A DNA stretch of 64,000 nt from Roseomonas sp. AR75 (lineage in GTDB: Bacteria; Pseudomonadota; Alphaproteobacteria; Acetobacterales; Acetobacteraceae): positions 62,001-126,000 of the forward strand of contig NZ_STGB01000005.1 in NCBI RefSeq assembly GCF_005222815.1, written 5' to 3'. Under the pieces are notes generated by a model. It worked only from the letters and a program-made list of their open reading frames with translations. It was not told where the DNA came from and ran no database searches. Of this stretch, positions 41,205 to 50,017 are shown piece by piece. Each line of letters starts with the position of its first letter. Within the stretch, counting starts at the first letter, position 1. The position numbers were made by a program, and so were the translations under genes.

Positions 41205-42353
41205 ATGACGCCACGCCGCCCCTGGCCTGTCCTGCTGGCCCTTCTGCCGCTGGCCGCCTGCGACGACCCACCGCCCGCACCACCCCCCGAGCGACCCGCG
41301 GCGATCGAGCCGGCCGCGCCGGCAGAGGCGACCGCCACGCCCGCCCTCTCCCTGCCCGATTTCGAGCGGCTGGCCGAACAGGTGATGCCCGCGGTGGTCA
41401 GCATCGCCGTCACGCAGGAAGCGGGCTCGGCGCTGCTGCCGCAGTTCCGTGGCACGCCCTATGAGCGCTATTTCCGCGACCGGTTCGGCGGCCAGCGGAC
41501 GCCCCCGGTGGTCGGCGCCGGCTCCGGCTTCATCGTGGACGCCTCCGGACTGATCGTGACCGCGAACCACGTCGTCGGGAATGCAAGCCGCGTCACCGTG
41601 TCGCTGGTGGACGGCACGGAACTGCCGGCGCGGATCCTGGGCACGGACGAGTTGACGGATCTGGCGGTGCTGCAGGTCTCGGCGCCTCGGGCGCTGCCGC
41701 ATGTCGCCTTCGGCACCTCCGGTGTCGTGAATATCGGGCAGTGGGTGCTGGCGGCGGGCAACCCCTTCGGGCTCGGCGGCAGCGTCAGCAGCGGCATCGT
41801 CTCGGCGCTCGGGCGACGGATCGGCCTCGGGCCCTTCGACGACTTCATCCAGACGGATGCGCCGATCAATCCCGGCAATTCCGGCGGGCCGCTGTTCAAC
41901 CTGGCGGGCGAGGTGATCGGGGTGAACACGGCGATCTACTCGCCTTCCGGCGCTTCGGCCGGAATCGGGTTCGCGACGCCGTCCGATCTCGCGGCGCCGG
42001 TGGTGGCGCGGCTGCAGACAGGCCGGCGGGTGGAGCGCGGCTGGCTCGGCGTCTCCGTCGGCGATGCGGCCGTTCAGGAGAACACCGGCGTGCTCGGCCA
42101 GATCTTCGGACCGGATGCGCCGCGCCGCGGCGTCGCGATCAGCGCGGTGGTTCCTGGCAGCCCGGCGGCGCGGGCCGGGCTCCGGCCCGGCGACGTCGTG
42201 CTGGAGATCGGCGGGGAGCGGGTGCCGGATGCGCGCGCCCTGCTGCGCCGCATCGCCGGCGTCGCGCCCGGCCAGCAGGTGGCGCTGCGGCTGATCCGCG
42301 ACGGGCGCGAGCAGCAGGTGACCGTCCGGGTGACGGCGCGGCCGGCCGATTAG
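41205..42353 (+). CDS. DegP/DegS-like serine protease, lipoprotein
   Basis: 382 residues. The signal ends in a lipobox LAAC (Cys19), so the mature enzyme should be lipid-anchored on the periplasmic side, followed by a Pro/Ala linker. Trypsin-like catalytic triad His122 (VTANHVVG), Asp152 (ELTDLAVL) and Ser226 (NPGNSGGPLF). One PDZ domain (about 270-370; RGWLGVSVGD, VVPGSPAARAGLRPGDVVLE) makes it DegS-like in layout, but membrane attachment by lipid rather than a helix is different. It probably degrades or senses misfolded envelope proteins. A hairpin at 41176-41199 overlaps its ribosome site. Confidence 0.93.
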   Translation: MTPRRPWPVLLALLPLAACDDPPPAPPPERPAAIEPAAPAEATATPALSLPDFERLAEQVMPAVVSIAVTQEAGSALLPQFRGTPYERYFRDRFGGQRTPPVVGAGSGFIVDASGLIVTANHVVGNASRVTVSLVDGTELPARILGTDELTDLAVLQVSAPRALPHVAFGTSGVVNIGQWVLAAGNPFGLGGSVSSGIVSALGRRIGLGPFDDFIQTDAPINPGNSGGPLFNLAGEVIGVNTAIYSPSGASAGIGFATPSDLAAPVVARLQTGRRVERGWLGVSVGDAAVQENTGVLGQIFGPDAPRRGVAISAVVPGSPAARAGLRPGDVVLEIGGERVPDARALLRRIAGVAPGQQVALRLIRDGREQQVTVRVTARPAD

Positions 42354-42368
42354 ACGCCGCGGACGCGG

Positions 42369-42590
42369 TCAGAGCGGCGGCGCGTCCATCATCGGGTCGG
42401 TGGGCTCGGGGGCTTCGGCGGCGCTGTCGCGCCAGCCGCGGCGCTCTTCCCACAGGCGCTTGCCGATGACGGCGGTGCCAAGCACGCCGGCGCCCACGGC
42501 CACGCCCACCGCGATCCCGGTGGCCAGCACCATCCCGCCCCCCAGCATGAGGGGTGCGGCCATCATGTTCCTGGCACAGCGAAACAACAT
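42369..42590 (-). CDS. Small single-span membrane protein
   Basis: 73 residues. After MLFRCARNMM a glycine-rich hydrophobic segment (GGGMVLATGIAVGVAVGAGV) runs to a basic anchor GKRLWEERRGWRDS and an acidic Pro/Asp tail. GAGGA lies about 10 bases before the ATG. The frame is open further upstream but that part is out of character. Function unknown; it is convergent with the protease gene and divergent from icd. Confidence 0.6.
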   Translation of the reverse strand: MLFRCARNMMAAPLMLGGGMVLATGIAVGVAVGAGVLGTAVIGKRLWEERRGWRDSAAEAPEPTDPMMDAPPL

Positions 42591-42865
42591 CTCGGAATCC
42601 TCATGTCTTCGCGTCTCACTTGGGCAGCCGACCGCCCGGGGCAAGCGGCGCTCGCGCCACCGCGACCGCGCCAGCCTTCGCCCAGACGTTGCCCGGCGCA
42701 AGCCCCGGCCTGCGTGGCGGCAGGCTTGCCGGAACAAGGCCGCGTTGGCATGTTCCGCCGCCCGACAAGGGCTGCGGCGCGCCCGGAACACCGGGGCGCC
42801 AGGAAGGCAGGCTCCAGAGGCCGGCTCCGCGCACGGAGCCCGCAAGGAAGATCGGTAGGATCGGC

Positions 42866-44077
42866 ATGGCCAAGATCAAGGTGAAGACGCCCGTCGTCGA
42901 GATGGACGGGGATGAGATGACCCGCATCATCTGGGGGTTCATCAAGGACAAGCTGATCCTGCCCTATCTCGACATCGACCTGAAGTATTACGACCTCGGC
43001 GTCGAGTATCGCGACCAGACCGACGATCAGGTGACGGTGGATGCCGCGAACGCTACCAAGCAGTACGGCGTCGGCGTGAAGTGCGCGACCATCACCCCGG
43101 ACGAGGCGCGGGTGAAGGAATTCAACCTGAAGAAGATGTGGCGGTCGCCCAACGGCACGATCCGCAACATCCTGGACGGCACGATCTTCCGCGAGCCGAT
43201 CATCATCAAGAACGTGCCGCGCCTCGTGCCGCACTGGTCGAAGCCGATCGTCGTCGGGCGCCATGCCTATGGCGACATCTACCGCGCCGTGGAGATGAAG
43301 GTGCCCGGCCCCGGCAAGGTGACGATGACCTACACGCCGGAAGGCGGCCAGCCGCAGGAGATCGGCGACTTCGCCTTCAAGGGCGGCGGCGTCGCGATGA
43401 TGATGCACAACCTGAACAGCTCGATCGAGGGTTTTGCGCGCGCTTCCTTCAACTACGGGCTGCAGCGCAACTACTCGGTCTATTTCAGCCACAAGAACAC
43501 GATCCTGAAGGCCTATGACGGCAACTTCAAGGACATCTTCAAGGCGATCTTCGACAAGGAGTTCAAGGCCGAATACGATAAGCGCGGCCTTGTGTATGAG
43601 GACCGGCTGATCGACGACATGGTCGCCTCCGCGCTGAAGTGGGAAGGCGGCTATATCTGGGCCTGCAAGAACTACGACGGCGACGTGGAATCCGACATCG
43701 TCGCGCAGGGCTTCGGCAGCCTCGGGCTGATGACCTCCGTGCTGCTCTCGCCGGACGGCCAGACGGTGGAGAGCGAGGCGGCGCACGGCACGGTGACGCG
43801 CCACTACCGCGAGCACCAGAAGGGGCGCGAGACCAGCACCAACCCGATCGCCTCGATCTATGCCTGGACCCGCGGCCTCGCCTATCGTGGCAAGTTCGAC
43901 AACACGCCGGATGTGGTGGATTTCGCCAATGCGCTCGAGCAGGTCTGCGTGGAGACGGTGGAGGCCGGCCACATGACCAAGGACCTGGCGATCCTGATCT
44001 CGAAGGACCAGCCCTGGCTGAACACGCAGCAATTCCTGGCGAAGCTGGACGAGAACCTGAAGAAAAAGATGGGCTGA
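42866..44077 (+). CDS. icd: NADP-dependent isocitrate dehydrogenase
   Basis: Oxidative decarboxylation of isocitrate to 2-oxoglutarate in the TCA cycle. 403 residues, the length of the dimeric eukaryote-like subfamily II rather than the E. coli type. Motifs: VVEMDGDEMTRIIW at the start, MWRSPNGTIRNILDGTIFRE (substrate phosphate-free site with Arg), DDMVASALKWEGGYIWACKNYDGD (metal Asp) and SEAAHGTVTRHYREHQKG. AGGATCGGC precedes the ATG. The 275-base gap upstream shows GC-rich hairpins (for example GGCTCCG/CGGAGCC near 42831) but no clear promoter. Confidence 0.96.
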   Translation: MAKIKVKTPVVEMDGDEMTRIIWGFIKDKLILPYLDIDLKYYDLGVEYRDQTDDQVTVDAANATKQYGVGVKCATITPDEARVKEFNLKKMWRSPNGTIRNILDGTIFREPIIIKNVPRLVPHWSKPIVVGRHAYGDIYRAVEMKVPGPGKVTMTYTPEGGQPQEIGDFAFKGGGVAMMMHNLNSSIEGFARASFNYGLQRNYSVYFSHKNTILKAYDGNFKDIFKAIFDKEFKAEYDKRGLVYEDRLIDDMVASALKWEGGYIWACKNYDGDVESDIVAQGFGSLGLMTSVLLSPDGQTVESEAAHGTVTRHYREHQKGRETSTNPIASIYAWTRGLAYRGKFDNTPDVVDFANALEQVCVETVEAGHMTKDLAILISKDQPWLNTQQFLAKLDENLKKKMG

Positions 44078-44091
44078 GCAGGCTCGGCGCC

Positions 44092-44547
44092 GTGCAGGCC
44101 GTCCGGATCACCGGCGGCCTGCGCGGCGCAGCTTGCGTGCTCGCGCTGGTGCTTGCGGCACCGGCGCGGGCGGATTGCTTCGACTGGACCACCCCCGGCA
44201 TCGAGATCGCGGAAGGCGCCCTGCAGGGCCTTCCGCAGGGGACAGTGGGCTGGCGCATCGGGCGCGTGCCGGCCGGCGGGGGGCATCTCGCCACGGCGGT
44301 CGAGTTGCGATGGACCGCAGGCGGCACCGCACGGCGGCAGGCGATCTTCACGGAGATGCAGGACGGGACGCCGGGGCTTTCCTGGGACGGCAGGCGCGTG
44401 CTGCTCGGCGTGACGTATTGCGGCCCGCGCGGCTGCCAGCAGGCGACGATGCCCTATGCCTGGGATCCCGGCGCGGGGCGTTTCGCCGGGGCGAGCGAGG
44501 CGGCGCGCCGTGCGCTTGCGGCAGCCTGCGCGACGGATGACGATTGA
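44092..44547 (+). CDS. Secreted protein of unknown function
   Basis: 151 residues, GTG start 14 bases after icd. Signal peptide LRGAACVLALVLAAPARA, then a mature domain starting DCFDWTTPGIEIAEGALQGL, with VLLGVTYCGPRGCQQATMPY near the end. Four cysteines in the mature protein. I recognise no family. The short distance to icd suggests co-transcription, with no evident functional link. Confidence 0.65.
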   Translation: MQAVRITGGLRGAACVLALVLAAPARADCFDWTTPGIEIAEGALQGLPQGTVGWRIGRVPAGGGHLATAVELRWTAGGTARRQAIFTEMQDGTPGLSWDGRRVLLGVTYCGPRGCQQATMPYAWDPGAGRFAGASEAARRALAAACATDDD

Positions 44548-44864
44548 TCGCCGACCATCCGCCCGATTTGGCGCCAGCTCTGGCGCGGAAATGACTGTTT
44601 TCTGAGCACTTTCGATTCAGACAGGGCCTTCGGGCGCAAATTGCCTCTGGCGAGAGCAGTGCTGGCTGCTAGCCTCCGCATGCTCTGGTGAGCCGGAAAT
44701 CCGGACCTGAGCGGCATGGTCCGAGCCCGTCCGCAGCCACGCGCCGCGCCGGGTGCTCTGCGAGAATCCGTCGCCTTGCAGCCGCCCCCTTCCCCAATGG
44801 CCGATCGCCCCAGCCGCTTCCGGCGGCCGGATGCGACGCGGCGCGCCCAATCCCGGAGGTGCCG
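44548..44864. other. Regulatory region before catabolic module 1
   Basis: 317 bases without a gene. It holds a perfect inverted repeat GCGCCA GCTC TGGCGC (44571-44586) and then an AT-rich run (44590-44620, ATGACTGTTTTCTGAGCAC) that could bind IHF. A weak sigma-54-like element follows at 44648-44663, and CCGGA AA TCCGG forms a small hairpin near 44697. A Shine-Dalgarno GGAGGTG sits before the ATG at 44865. Order and spacing are those of an enhancer-dependent promoter. No protein-coding signal was seen. Confidence 0.5.
44648..44663 (+). promoter_or_regulatory. Weak sigma-54-type -24/-12 candidate, module 1
   Basis: TGGCGAGAGCAGTGCT keeps the invariant GG and GC dinucleotides ten bases apart and the outer bases of TGGCACG-N4-TTGCW, but differs at three of the other positions. 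It is 70 bases after the inverted repeat at 44571-44586. The match is clearly poorer than the site at 54453-54468. Confidence 0.3.
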
Positions 44865-45902
44865 ATGATCCGCCTGTCCCGCCGCCATGCCCTGCTGGGC
44901 GCCGCCGCCCTTGCCGCGCCGATGTCGCGCCCGGCGCTCGCCCAGCGCCGCACCATCCGCTTCATGCTGGACTGGACGCCGCTGGCGCATCACGCCGCCT
45001 GGTTCCTGGCGGTGGACAAGGGCTACTTCGCCCGCGAGGGCATGCAGGTGGAGATCCAGCGCGGCTTCGGCTCAGGCGACGTGGTCACGAAGATCGCGGC
45101 CGGCGCGGCGGATTTCGGCTTCGGCGATCCCGGCGCCATCGTGAAGCACAACGCCGACAACCCGAACCGCGCGGTGCTGAACGTCTACCAGTATTTCGAC
45201 CGCACGCTGGCCGCGGTGGTGACGCTGGCGGGGCGTGGGATCAGGACGCCGGCGGACCTGAAGGGCAAGAAGCTCGCCGCGCCCGCGGGCGATGCGGGCC
45301 GCACGCTGTTCCCCGCCTTCGCGCGCGCCAATGGGCTGACGCCGGCCGACGTCACCTGGATCACGGTGGCGCCGCCGATCCGCGAGCCGATGCTGTATCG
45401 CGGCGAGGCGGATGCGATCACCGCCTTCATCTCCTCGGCTTACTTCGTGCTGCAGGCGCTGGGTGCGAAGCCCGCGGATATCACGATGTTCCGCTACAAC
45501 GACCACGGCGTGGACATCTACGGCAACGGGCTGCTGACCACGGCGGAGTTCGCGCAGCGCGACCCGGGCCTGGTGAAGGCCTTCGTCGCCGCGACGATCC
45601 AGGGGCTGAAGGATTCCATCAGCGATCCCGCCGCGGCCGTCGATGCCATCCTGAAGCGCGAGCCGCTGACCGACCGTGCGCTGGAGAATACGCGCTTCGC
45701 CTTCACCATGCGCGACGTGGTGCTGACGCCGGCCGTTGCGGCGCAGGGCACCGGCTATGTGGACCCTGCCCGCGCGAAGACCATGGTGACGATCTGCGCC
45801 GAGGCCTTCGGCGTGCAGAACCCGCCAGCAGCCGAGAGCTTCATGCGCACGGACTTCCTGCCGCCGCAGGCCGACCGCATGCTGCCGACGCTGCGGAGCT
45901 GA
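44865..45902 (+). CDS. NMT1/THI5-like ABC transporter substrate-binding protein
   Basis: 345 residues. The N terminus (LSRRHALLGAAALAAPMSRP, ALAQ) is a Tat-like signal with twin Arg. The NMT1 domain follows: IRFMLDWTPLAHHAAWFLAVDK, YFAREGMQVEIQRGFGSGDV, AGAADFGFGDPGAIVK, and DLKGKKLAAPAGDAGRTLFP. These proteins bind pyrimidine-like, thiamine-precursor or small N-compounds for ABC uptake. No matching permease or ATPase gene follows in the window; it is the first gene of a long enzyme operon, so it should define the operon's substrate. GGAGGTG precedes the ATG. Confidence 0.9.
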   Translation: MIRLSRRHALLGAAALAAPMSRPALAQRRTIRFMLDWTPLAHHAAWFLAVDKGYFAREGMQVEIQRGFGSGDVVTKIAAGAADFGFGDPGAIVKHNADNPNRAVLNVYQYFDRTLAAVVTLAGRGIRTPADLKGKKLAAPAGDAGRTLFPAFARANGLTPADVTWITVAPPIREPMLYRGEADAITAFISSAYFVLQALGAKPADITMFRYNDHGVDIYGNGLLTTAEFAQRDPGLVKAFVAATIQGLKDSISDPAAAVDAILKREPLTDRALENTRFAFTMRDVVLTPAVAAQGTGYVDPARAKTMVTICAEAFGVQNPPAAESFMRTDFLPPQADRMLPTLRS

Positions 45903-47365
45903 TGGACGCGCTGCCCCCTGCCCGCCTGGCGCCGCTGCCCGATGCGGCGCAGCGCCTGGCGGCACTGGAGCAGCGCGCGCGCTGGGAGCTGGAAACGCTC
46001 AGCTACCCCGCGCGCCCGTGGGTGCGGCCGCTGCGCCGCGCCGAAGGCCCTGTGCATGACGTGGCGATCGTCGGCGCCGGGCAGCATGGCATCGCCACCG
46101 CCTTCGCGCTGCGCCTGTCCGCCGTGCGCGACGTGGTGGTGCTGGATGCCGCGCCTGCGGGCGCGCAGGGCATCTGGCGGCGTTTCGCGCGCATGCCCAC
46201 GCTGCGCACGCCGAAGCATGTGACGGGGCCGGAGCTGGGCTTTCCCTCGCTGTGCGTCCGCGCCTGGTTCGAGGCGCGCCATGGCGAGGCGGCATGGGCG
46301 ACACTCGCGAAGATCGGGCGGGAGGACTGGCACGACTACCTGCTGTGGCTGGCCGCGACCCTGGGCCAGGAGGTGCGGCATGGCCTGCGCGTGACGGGCA
46401 TCGCCCCGCTGGACGACGCGGTCCTTGCGCTGGATGCGGAGGACGCCGAGGGCCGCAAGACCCGTCTGCTGGCGCGGCATGTCGTGCTGGCCACCGGCAT
46501 GGACGGTAACGGCGCCTGGGGCGTGCCGGAAATCGTCGCGCGGAACCTACCGCGCGAGCGCTACGCGCACACCGCGGACGCCATCGACTTCGCGGCGCTT
46601 GCCGGGCAGCGCGTCGCGGTGATCGGCGCCGGCGCCTCGGCCTTCGACAATGCCGCGATGGCGCTGGAGCATGGCGCGGCGAGCGTGGAGCTGCTGGCGC
46701 GCCGGCCGGAAATGCCGCGCGTGAACCCGAATCGCTGGATCGAGTTCGCGGGCTTCCTGCAGCATTTCGCGGACCTGCCGGACGCGCTGAAGTGGCGATA
46801 CATGCACAGCCTGTTCACGCTGAACCAGCCGCCGCCACAGGAAAGCTGGAATCGCTGCGCCGCGCATGGCAGCTTCCGGGTGACGCTGGGTGCGAAGCTG
46901 GACGCCGTGGCGCTGGATGCGGAGGGCATCCGGCTGGACACGCCGCGCGGCATCATTCGCGCCGACTTCCTGATCCTCGGCACGGGGCTGGTGGTGGACC
47001 TCGCGCGGCGCCCGGAACTCGCGGCGCTGGCCCCGCATGCGGCGCTGTGGCGCGACCGCTTCGTGCCGCCGACCGGTGAAGCGCACGCAACGCTCGGCGG
47101 CTTTCCCTATCTCACGCCGGACCTAGCCTTCACGCCGCGCGATGAGTCCGGCGCCTGGGTCGGGCGCGTGCGCAGCGTGTCCTTCGGATCGCTGCTGAGT
47201 TCCGTCTCCTCGGCCGGCATCTCCATGCTGCGGCCGACGGTGGAACGCATCGCGCGCGGCATCGTACGCGACCTGTTCCGCGAGCAGGCCGAGGCGGATC
47301 ACGACCGGCTGCTGGCCTATGACGAGCAGGAGCTGGTCTCGCTCCGCCTCGCCTCCGACACGTAG
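45902..47365 (+). CDS. FAD/NAD(P)-binding flavin monooxygenase-like protein, module 1
   Basis: 487 residues. FAD site DVAIVGAGQHGIATAFAL (residues about 52-69) and a second dinucleotide site QRVAVIGAGASAFDNAAMALEHG (about 238-260) mark a two-Rossmann flavoenzyme of the FMO/Baeyer-Villiger class. Between them lies FARMPTLRTPKHVTGPELGFP, which its paralog at 54680-56128 also carries (FARMSMLRTPKELSGPELGIP). The substrate is unknown; oxidation of a heterocycle or N-hydroxylation are options. TGATG overlap with the binding-protein gene shows translational coupling. Confidence 0.85.
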   Translation: MDALPPARLAPLPDAAQRLAALEQRARWELETLSYPARPWVRPLRRAEGPVHDVAIVGAGQHGIATAFALRLSAVRDVVVLDAAPAGAQGIWRRFARMPTLRTPKHVTGPELGFPSLCVRAWFEARHGEAAWATLAKIGREDWHDYLLWLAATLGQEVRHGLRVTGIAPLDDAVLALDAEDAEGRKTRLLARHVVLATGMDGNGAWGVPEIVARNLPRERYAHTADAIDFAALAGQRVAVIGAGASAFDNAAMALEHGAASVELLARRPEMPRVNPNRWIEFAGFLQHFADLPDALKWRYMHSLFTLNQPPPQESWNRCAAHGSFRVTLGAKLDAVALDAEGIRLDTPRGIIRADFLILGTGLVVDLARRPELAALAPHAALWRDRFVPPTGEAHATLGGFPYLTPDLAFTPRDESGAWVGRVRSVSFGSLLSSVSSAGISMLRPTVERIARGIVRDLFREQAEADHDRLLAYDEQELVSLRLASDT

Positions 47366-47375
47366 GAACGACGCC

Positions 47376-48851
47376 ATGGTCAAGGACGGCGACACGCATC
47401 TGGGCAGCCTGCGCGACGGCCGCACGGTCTTCATCGACGGACGCCGCTGCCGCGACGTCACCGCCGATCCCGCCTTTGCCGGCGCCGTCGCCTCGGCTGC
47501 CGCGCTCTACGACCACCAGACCGCGCATGCGGAGGAGATGACCTTCGAAAGTCCGACCGCGCCCGGACGCCGCGTGAATCTTGCCTGGATGATGCCGCGC
47601 GACCGTGCGGAGCTGGTGCGGCGGCGGCGCGCGATGGAGCGCTGGGCGGAGCTCTCCTGCGGCATGATGGGGCGCACGCCGGACCATGTCGCCTCCACCT
47701 TCGTCGGCTTCATGGCCGGCCTGCCGGCCTGGCGGGAGTACGACAAGAAGCGCGCCGCGGCGCTGGAGGATTACTTCCGCCACATCCGCGACAACGACCT
47801 GTGGGTGGCCTACGTCATCATCAACCCGCAGGCCGACAAGGCGAAGCAGGCCAAGGACCAGCCGGGCGGGGACCTGGTGGCGCGCATCGTGGACGAGGAT
47901 GCCGAGGGCATCACCATCCGCGGCGCCAAGATGCTGGCGACCGCCGGCGTGATGGCGAACGAGATCATGGTCAGCGGCATCGTCGCGCTGCAGCCCGGCG
48001 ACGAGCCCTACGCCTTCACCGCGGCGATGCCGATCGCGACGAAGGGGCTGAAGATGCATTCGCGCCGCAGCTACGAGGCGGCCGCAGGCAACGGCTTCGA
48101 CTACCCCCTCGCTGCGCGCTTCGACGAGAACGACGCGGTGGTGTTCTTCGACGACGTGAAGATCCCGTGGGAGCGCGTGTTCGTCCACCGCGACCTGCGC
48201 ATGATGCAGGCGCAGTGGCACGAGACGCGCGCGCATGTGATGCAGAACTACCAGTGCATCGTGCGTCTGGCGGTGAAGCTGCGCTTCCTGCTGGGCCTGG
48301 CGCACAAGGTCGCCGAGACCAACGGCATCCTGAACTTCCCGCAGACGCGGGAGACGCTGGGCCTGCTTGCCGCGAAGGCCAGCACGATCGAGGCGCTGGT
48401 CACCGCGATGGAAGCGGGCGGCGAGGATTTCGGGGGCACCTTCGTGCCGGATCGTCGCCTTCTCGTGGCGGCGCAGACGGTCGCGCAGACCACCTATCCC
48501 GAATTCATCGAGGCGATCCGGCTGCTCTCGGGCGGCGGGATGATCATGGTGCCGTCCTCGGTCGCCGATTTCGATGGCGGCGAGATCGAGCAGCTGATCC
48601 ACGCGGCGCAGCGCTCGCCGGCGACGGATTCGCTCGGCCGCGTGAAGCTGATGAAGCTGGCCTGGGACGCGATCGGCAGCGAGTTCGGCTCGCGCCACCT
48701 GCAATACGAGATGTTCTATTCCGGCCCGCAATTCGCCATCCGCGGCAATGCCTATCGCTTCCATGACTGGTCGGCGCCGCGCGGCATGGTGGAGCGCTTC
48801 ATGGACAGCTACGGCCTGCCCGGCCGCGCCCGGCAGGAAGCGGCGGAATGA
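47376..48851 (+). CDS. 4-Hydroxyphenylacetate 3-hydroxylase (HpaB) family oxygenase
   Basis: 491 residues of the FADH2-dependent two-component hydroxylase family (HpaB, PvcC, 4-chlorophenol hydroxylases). N-terminal HLGSLRDGRTVFIDGRRC, central VIINPQADKAKQAKDQPGGD and AKMLATAGVMANEIMVSG, and C-terminal LLSGGGMIMVPSSVADFDGG are family features. Such enzymes need free reduced flavin from an HpaC-type reductase, and no reductase gene lies in the window. In this operon it probably hydroxylates a heteroaromatic ring. Start 10 bases after the flavin monooxygenase stop, with AGGAA upstream. Confidence 0.88.
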   Translation: MVKDGDTHLGSLRDGRTVFIDGRRCRDVTADPAFAGAVASAAALYDHQTAHAEEMTFESPTAPGRRVNLAWMMPRDRAELVRRRRAMERWAELSCGMMGRTPDHVASTFVGFMAGLPAWREYDKKRAAALEDYFRHIRDNDLWVAYVIINPQADKAKQAKDQPGGDLVARIVDEDAEGITIRGAKMLATAGVMANEIMVSGIVALQPGDEPYAFTAAMPIATKGLKMHSRRSYEAAAGNGFDYPLAARFDENDAVVFFDDVKIPWERVFVHRDLRMMQAQWHETRAHVMQNYQCIVRLAVKLRFLLGLAHKVAETNGILNFPQTRETLGLLAAKASTIEALVTAMEAGGEDFGGTFVPDRRLLVAAQTVAQTTYPEFIEAIRLLSGGGMIMVPSSVADFDGGEIEQLIHAAQRSPATDSLGRVKLMKLAWDAIGSEFGSRHLQYEMFYSGPQFAIRGNAYRFHDWSAPRGMVERFMDSYGLPGRARQEAAE

Positions 48852-50017
48852 CGCCGGAGGCGGTGCGCGCCAGCGCCTTTGTCGCGCATGGCAACGTGAC
48901 GCTGCGCGGCACCGCCGCCGGTCCGCTGGCCGGCCTCACCTTCGCGGCCAAGGACCTGTTCGACGTCGCCGGCACGAAGAGCGGCTGGGGCAATCCGGAC
49001 CGGCTGGCGGAAGCACCGGTCGCGGTGAGCACCGCCAGTGCGCTGCTGCCCGCGCTGGCGGCGGGCGCGACGCTGATCGGCAAGACGCATACGGACGAAC
49101 TCGCCAGCGGCATGTTCGGCGAGAACCCGCATTACGGCCCGCCGATCAATCCGCGCGCGCCGGATCGCGTGCCGGGCGGGTCTTCCTCCGGCTCGGCCTC
49201 CGCCGTCGCCGCGGGGCTCTGCGACTTCGCGTTCGGCACCGACACCGGCGGCAGCGTGCGCGTGCCCGCCAGCTTCTGCGGGCTTCTCGGCATTCGCACC
49301 ACGCATGGGCGAGTCTCGACCGCCGGGCTGATGCCCATGGCGCCGAGCTTCGACACGGTGGGCTGGTTCGCCCGCGATGCCACGCTGCTGCGCAGGGTCG
49401 GCGCGCTGTATTTCGGCGTGGCGGCGCCCTCGCCGCAGCTGCTGCTGGCCGAGGACGCCTTCGCGATCTGTACGCCCGAGGTCGGCGCCGCGCTGCGCGG
49501 TGCGACAGACCGGCTCGGCGGCGCGGCCCCGGTGACGCTGTATGCGGAGGGCATCCCGCACTGGCTCGACACCTTCCGGCCGCTGCAGCTCGGCGAGTTG
49601 TTCGCGACGCACGGCACCTGGGCGAGCGTGCCGGGGCGGCGCCTGTCGCCGCTGGTCGACGAGCGCATCCTGGGGATCGCGGCGAAGGTGCCGCCCGAGG
49701 CGATCGCCAAGGCATGGCTGGCGCGGGAGGCGCTGGCCGCGCGGGTGCAGGACATGCTTGGCCGCGACGGCGTGCTGGTGATCCCGACGGCGCACGACCT
49801 GCCGCCGAAGGTCGGCGCGCCCGTCTCCGCGCAGATCGATTTCCGCGACCGCACGCTGGCGCTGACCTGCGTCGCCAGCCTGTGCCGTCTGCCGCAGGTG
49901 AACCTGCCCGCGGGCACCTTGCACGGCGTGCCCATCGGCCTTTCGGTGATCGGGCCGCGCGACGGCGATGCGATGCTGCTCGCCGCCGCCGAGGCGCTGG
50001 CGCCGGCGCTGGCATGA
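48848..50017 (+). CDS. Amidase signature family amidase
   Basis: 389 residues. Ser-cisSer-Lys triad region: Lys35 in FAAKDLFDV, the Gly/Ser-rich VPGGSSSGSASAVAAG (109-124) and the nucleophile Ser136 in TDTGGSVRVPA. It is shorter than GatA-type amidases (about 450-490) and resembles the small amidases of catabolic operons. Would hydrolyse an acyclic or cyclic amide made upstream in the pathway. ATGA overlap with the HpaB-type gene. Confidence 0.9.
   Translation: MTPEAVRASAFVAHGNVTLRGTAAGPLAGLTFAAKDLFDVAGTKSGWGNPDRLAEAPVAVSTASALLPALAAGATLIGKTHTDELASGMFGENPHYGPPINPRAPDRVPGGSSSGSASAVAAGLCDFAFGTDTGGSVRVPASFCGLLGIRTTHGRVSTAGLMPMAPSFDTVGWFARDATLLRRVGALYFGVAAPSPQLLLAEDAFAICTPEVGAALRGATDRLGGAAPVTLYAEGIPHWLDTFRPLQLGELFATHGTWASVPGRRLSPLVDERILGIAAKVPPEAIAKAWLAREALAARVQDMLGRDGVLVIPTAHDLPPKVGAPVSAQIDFRDRTLALTCVASLCRLPQVNLPAGTLHGVPIGLSVIGPRDGDAMLLAAAEALAPALA

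Noticed and set aside
42600..42865. Small ORFs in the GC-rich gap before icd
   Set aside because: Frames read as Arg/Ala/Pro-rich sequence without start signals; treated as untranslated leader.
44640..44760. Partial resemblance to the ykkC/guanidine-I riboswitch (CTAG..TCCG, TGGTCCGAG)
   Set aside because: The strongly conserved downstream block with ACGG and AAAGCCCGGGAGA is absent, and no guanidine genes follow.
44548..44864. Possible NMT1-motif (xanthine/urate) RNA or TPP riboswitch before the NMT1-like binding protein
   Set aside because: Context is attractive, but I could not match the conserved internal-loop bases by eye; a covariance-model search would decide.
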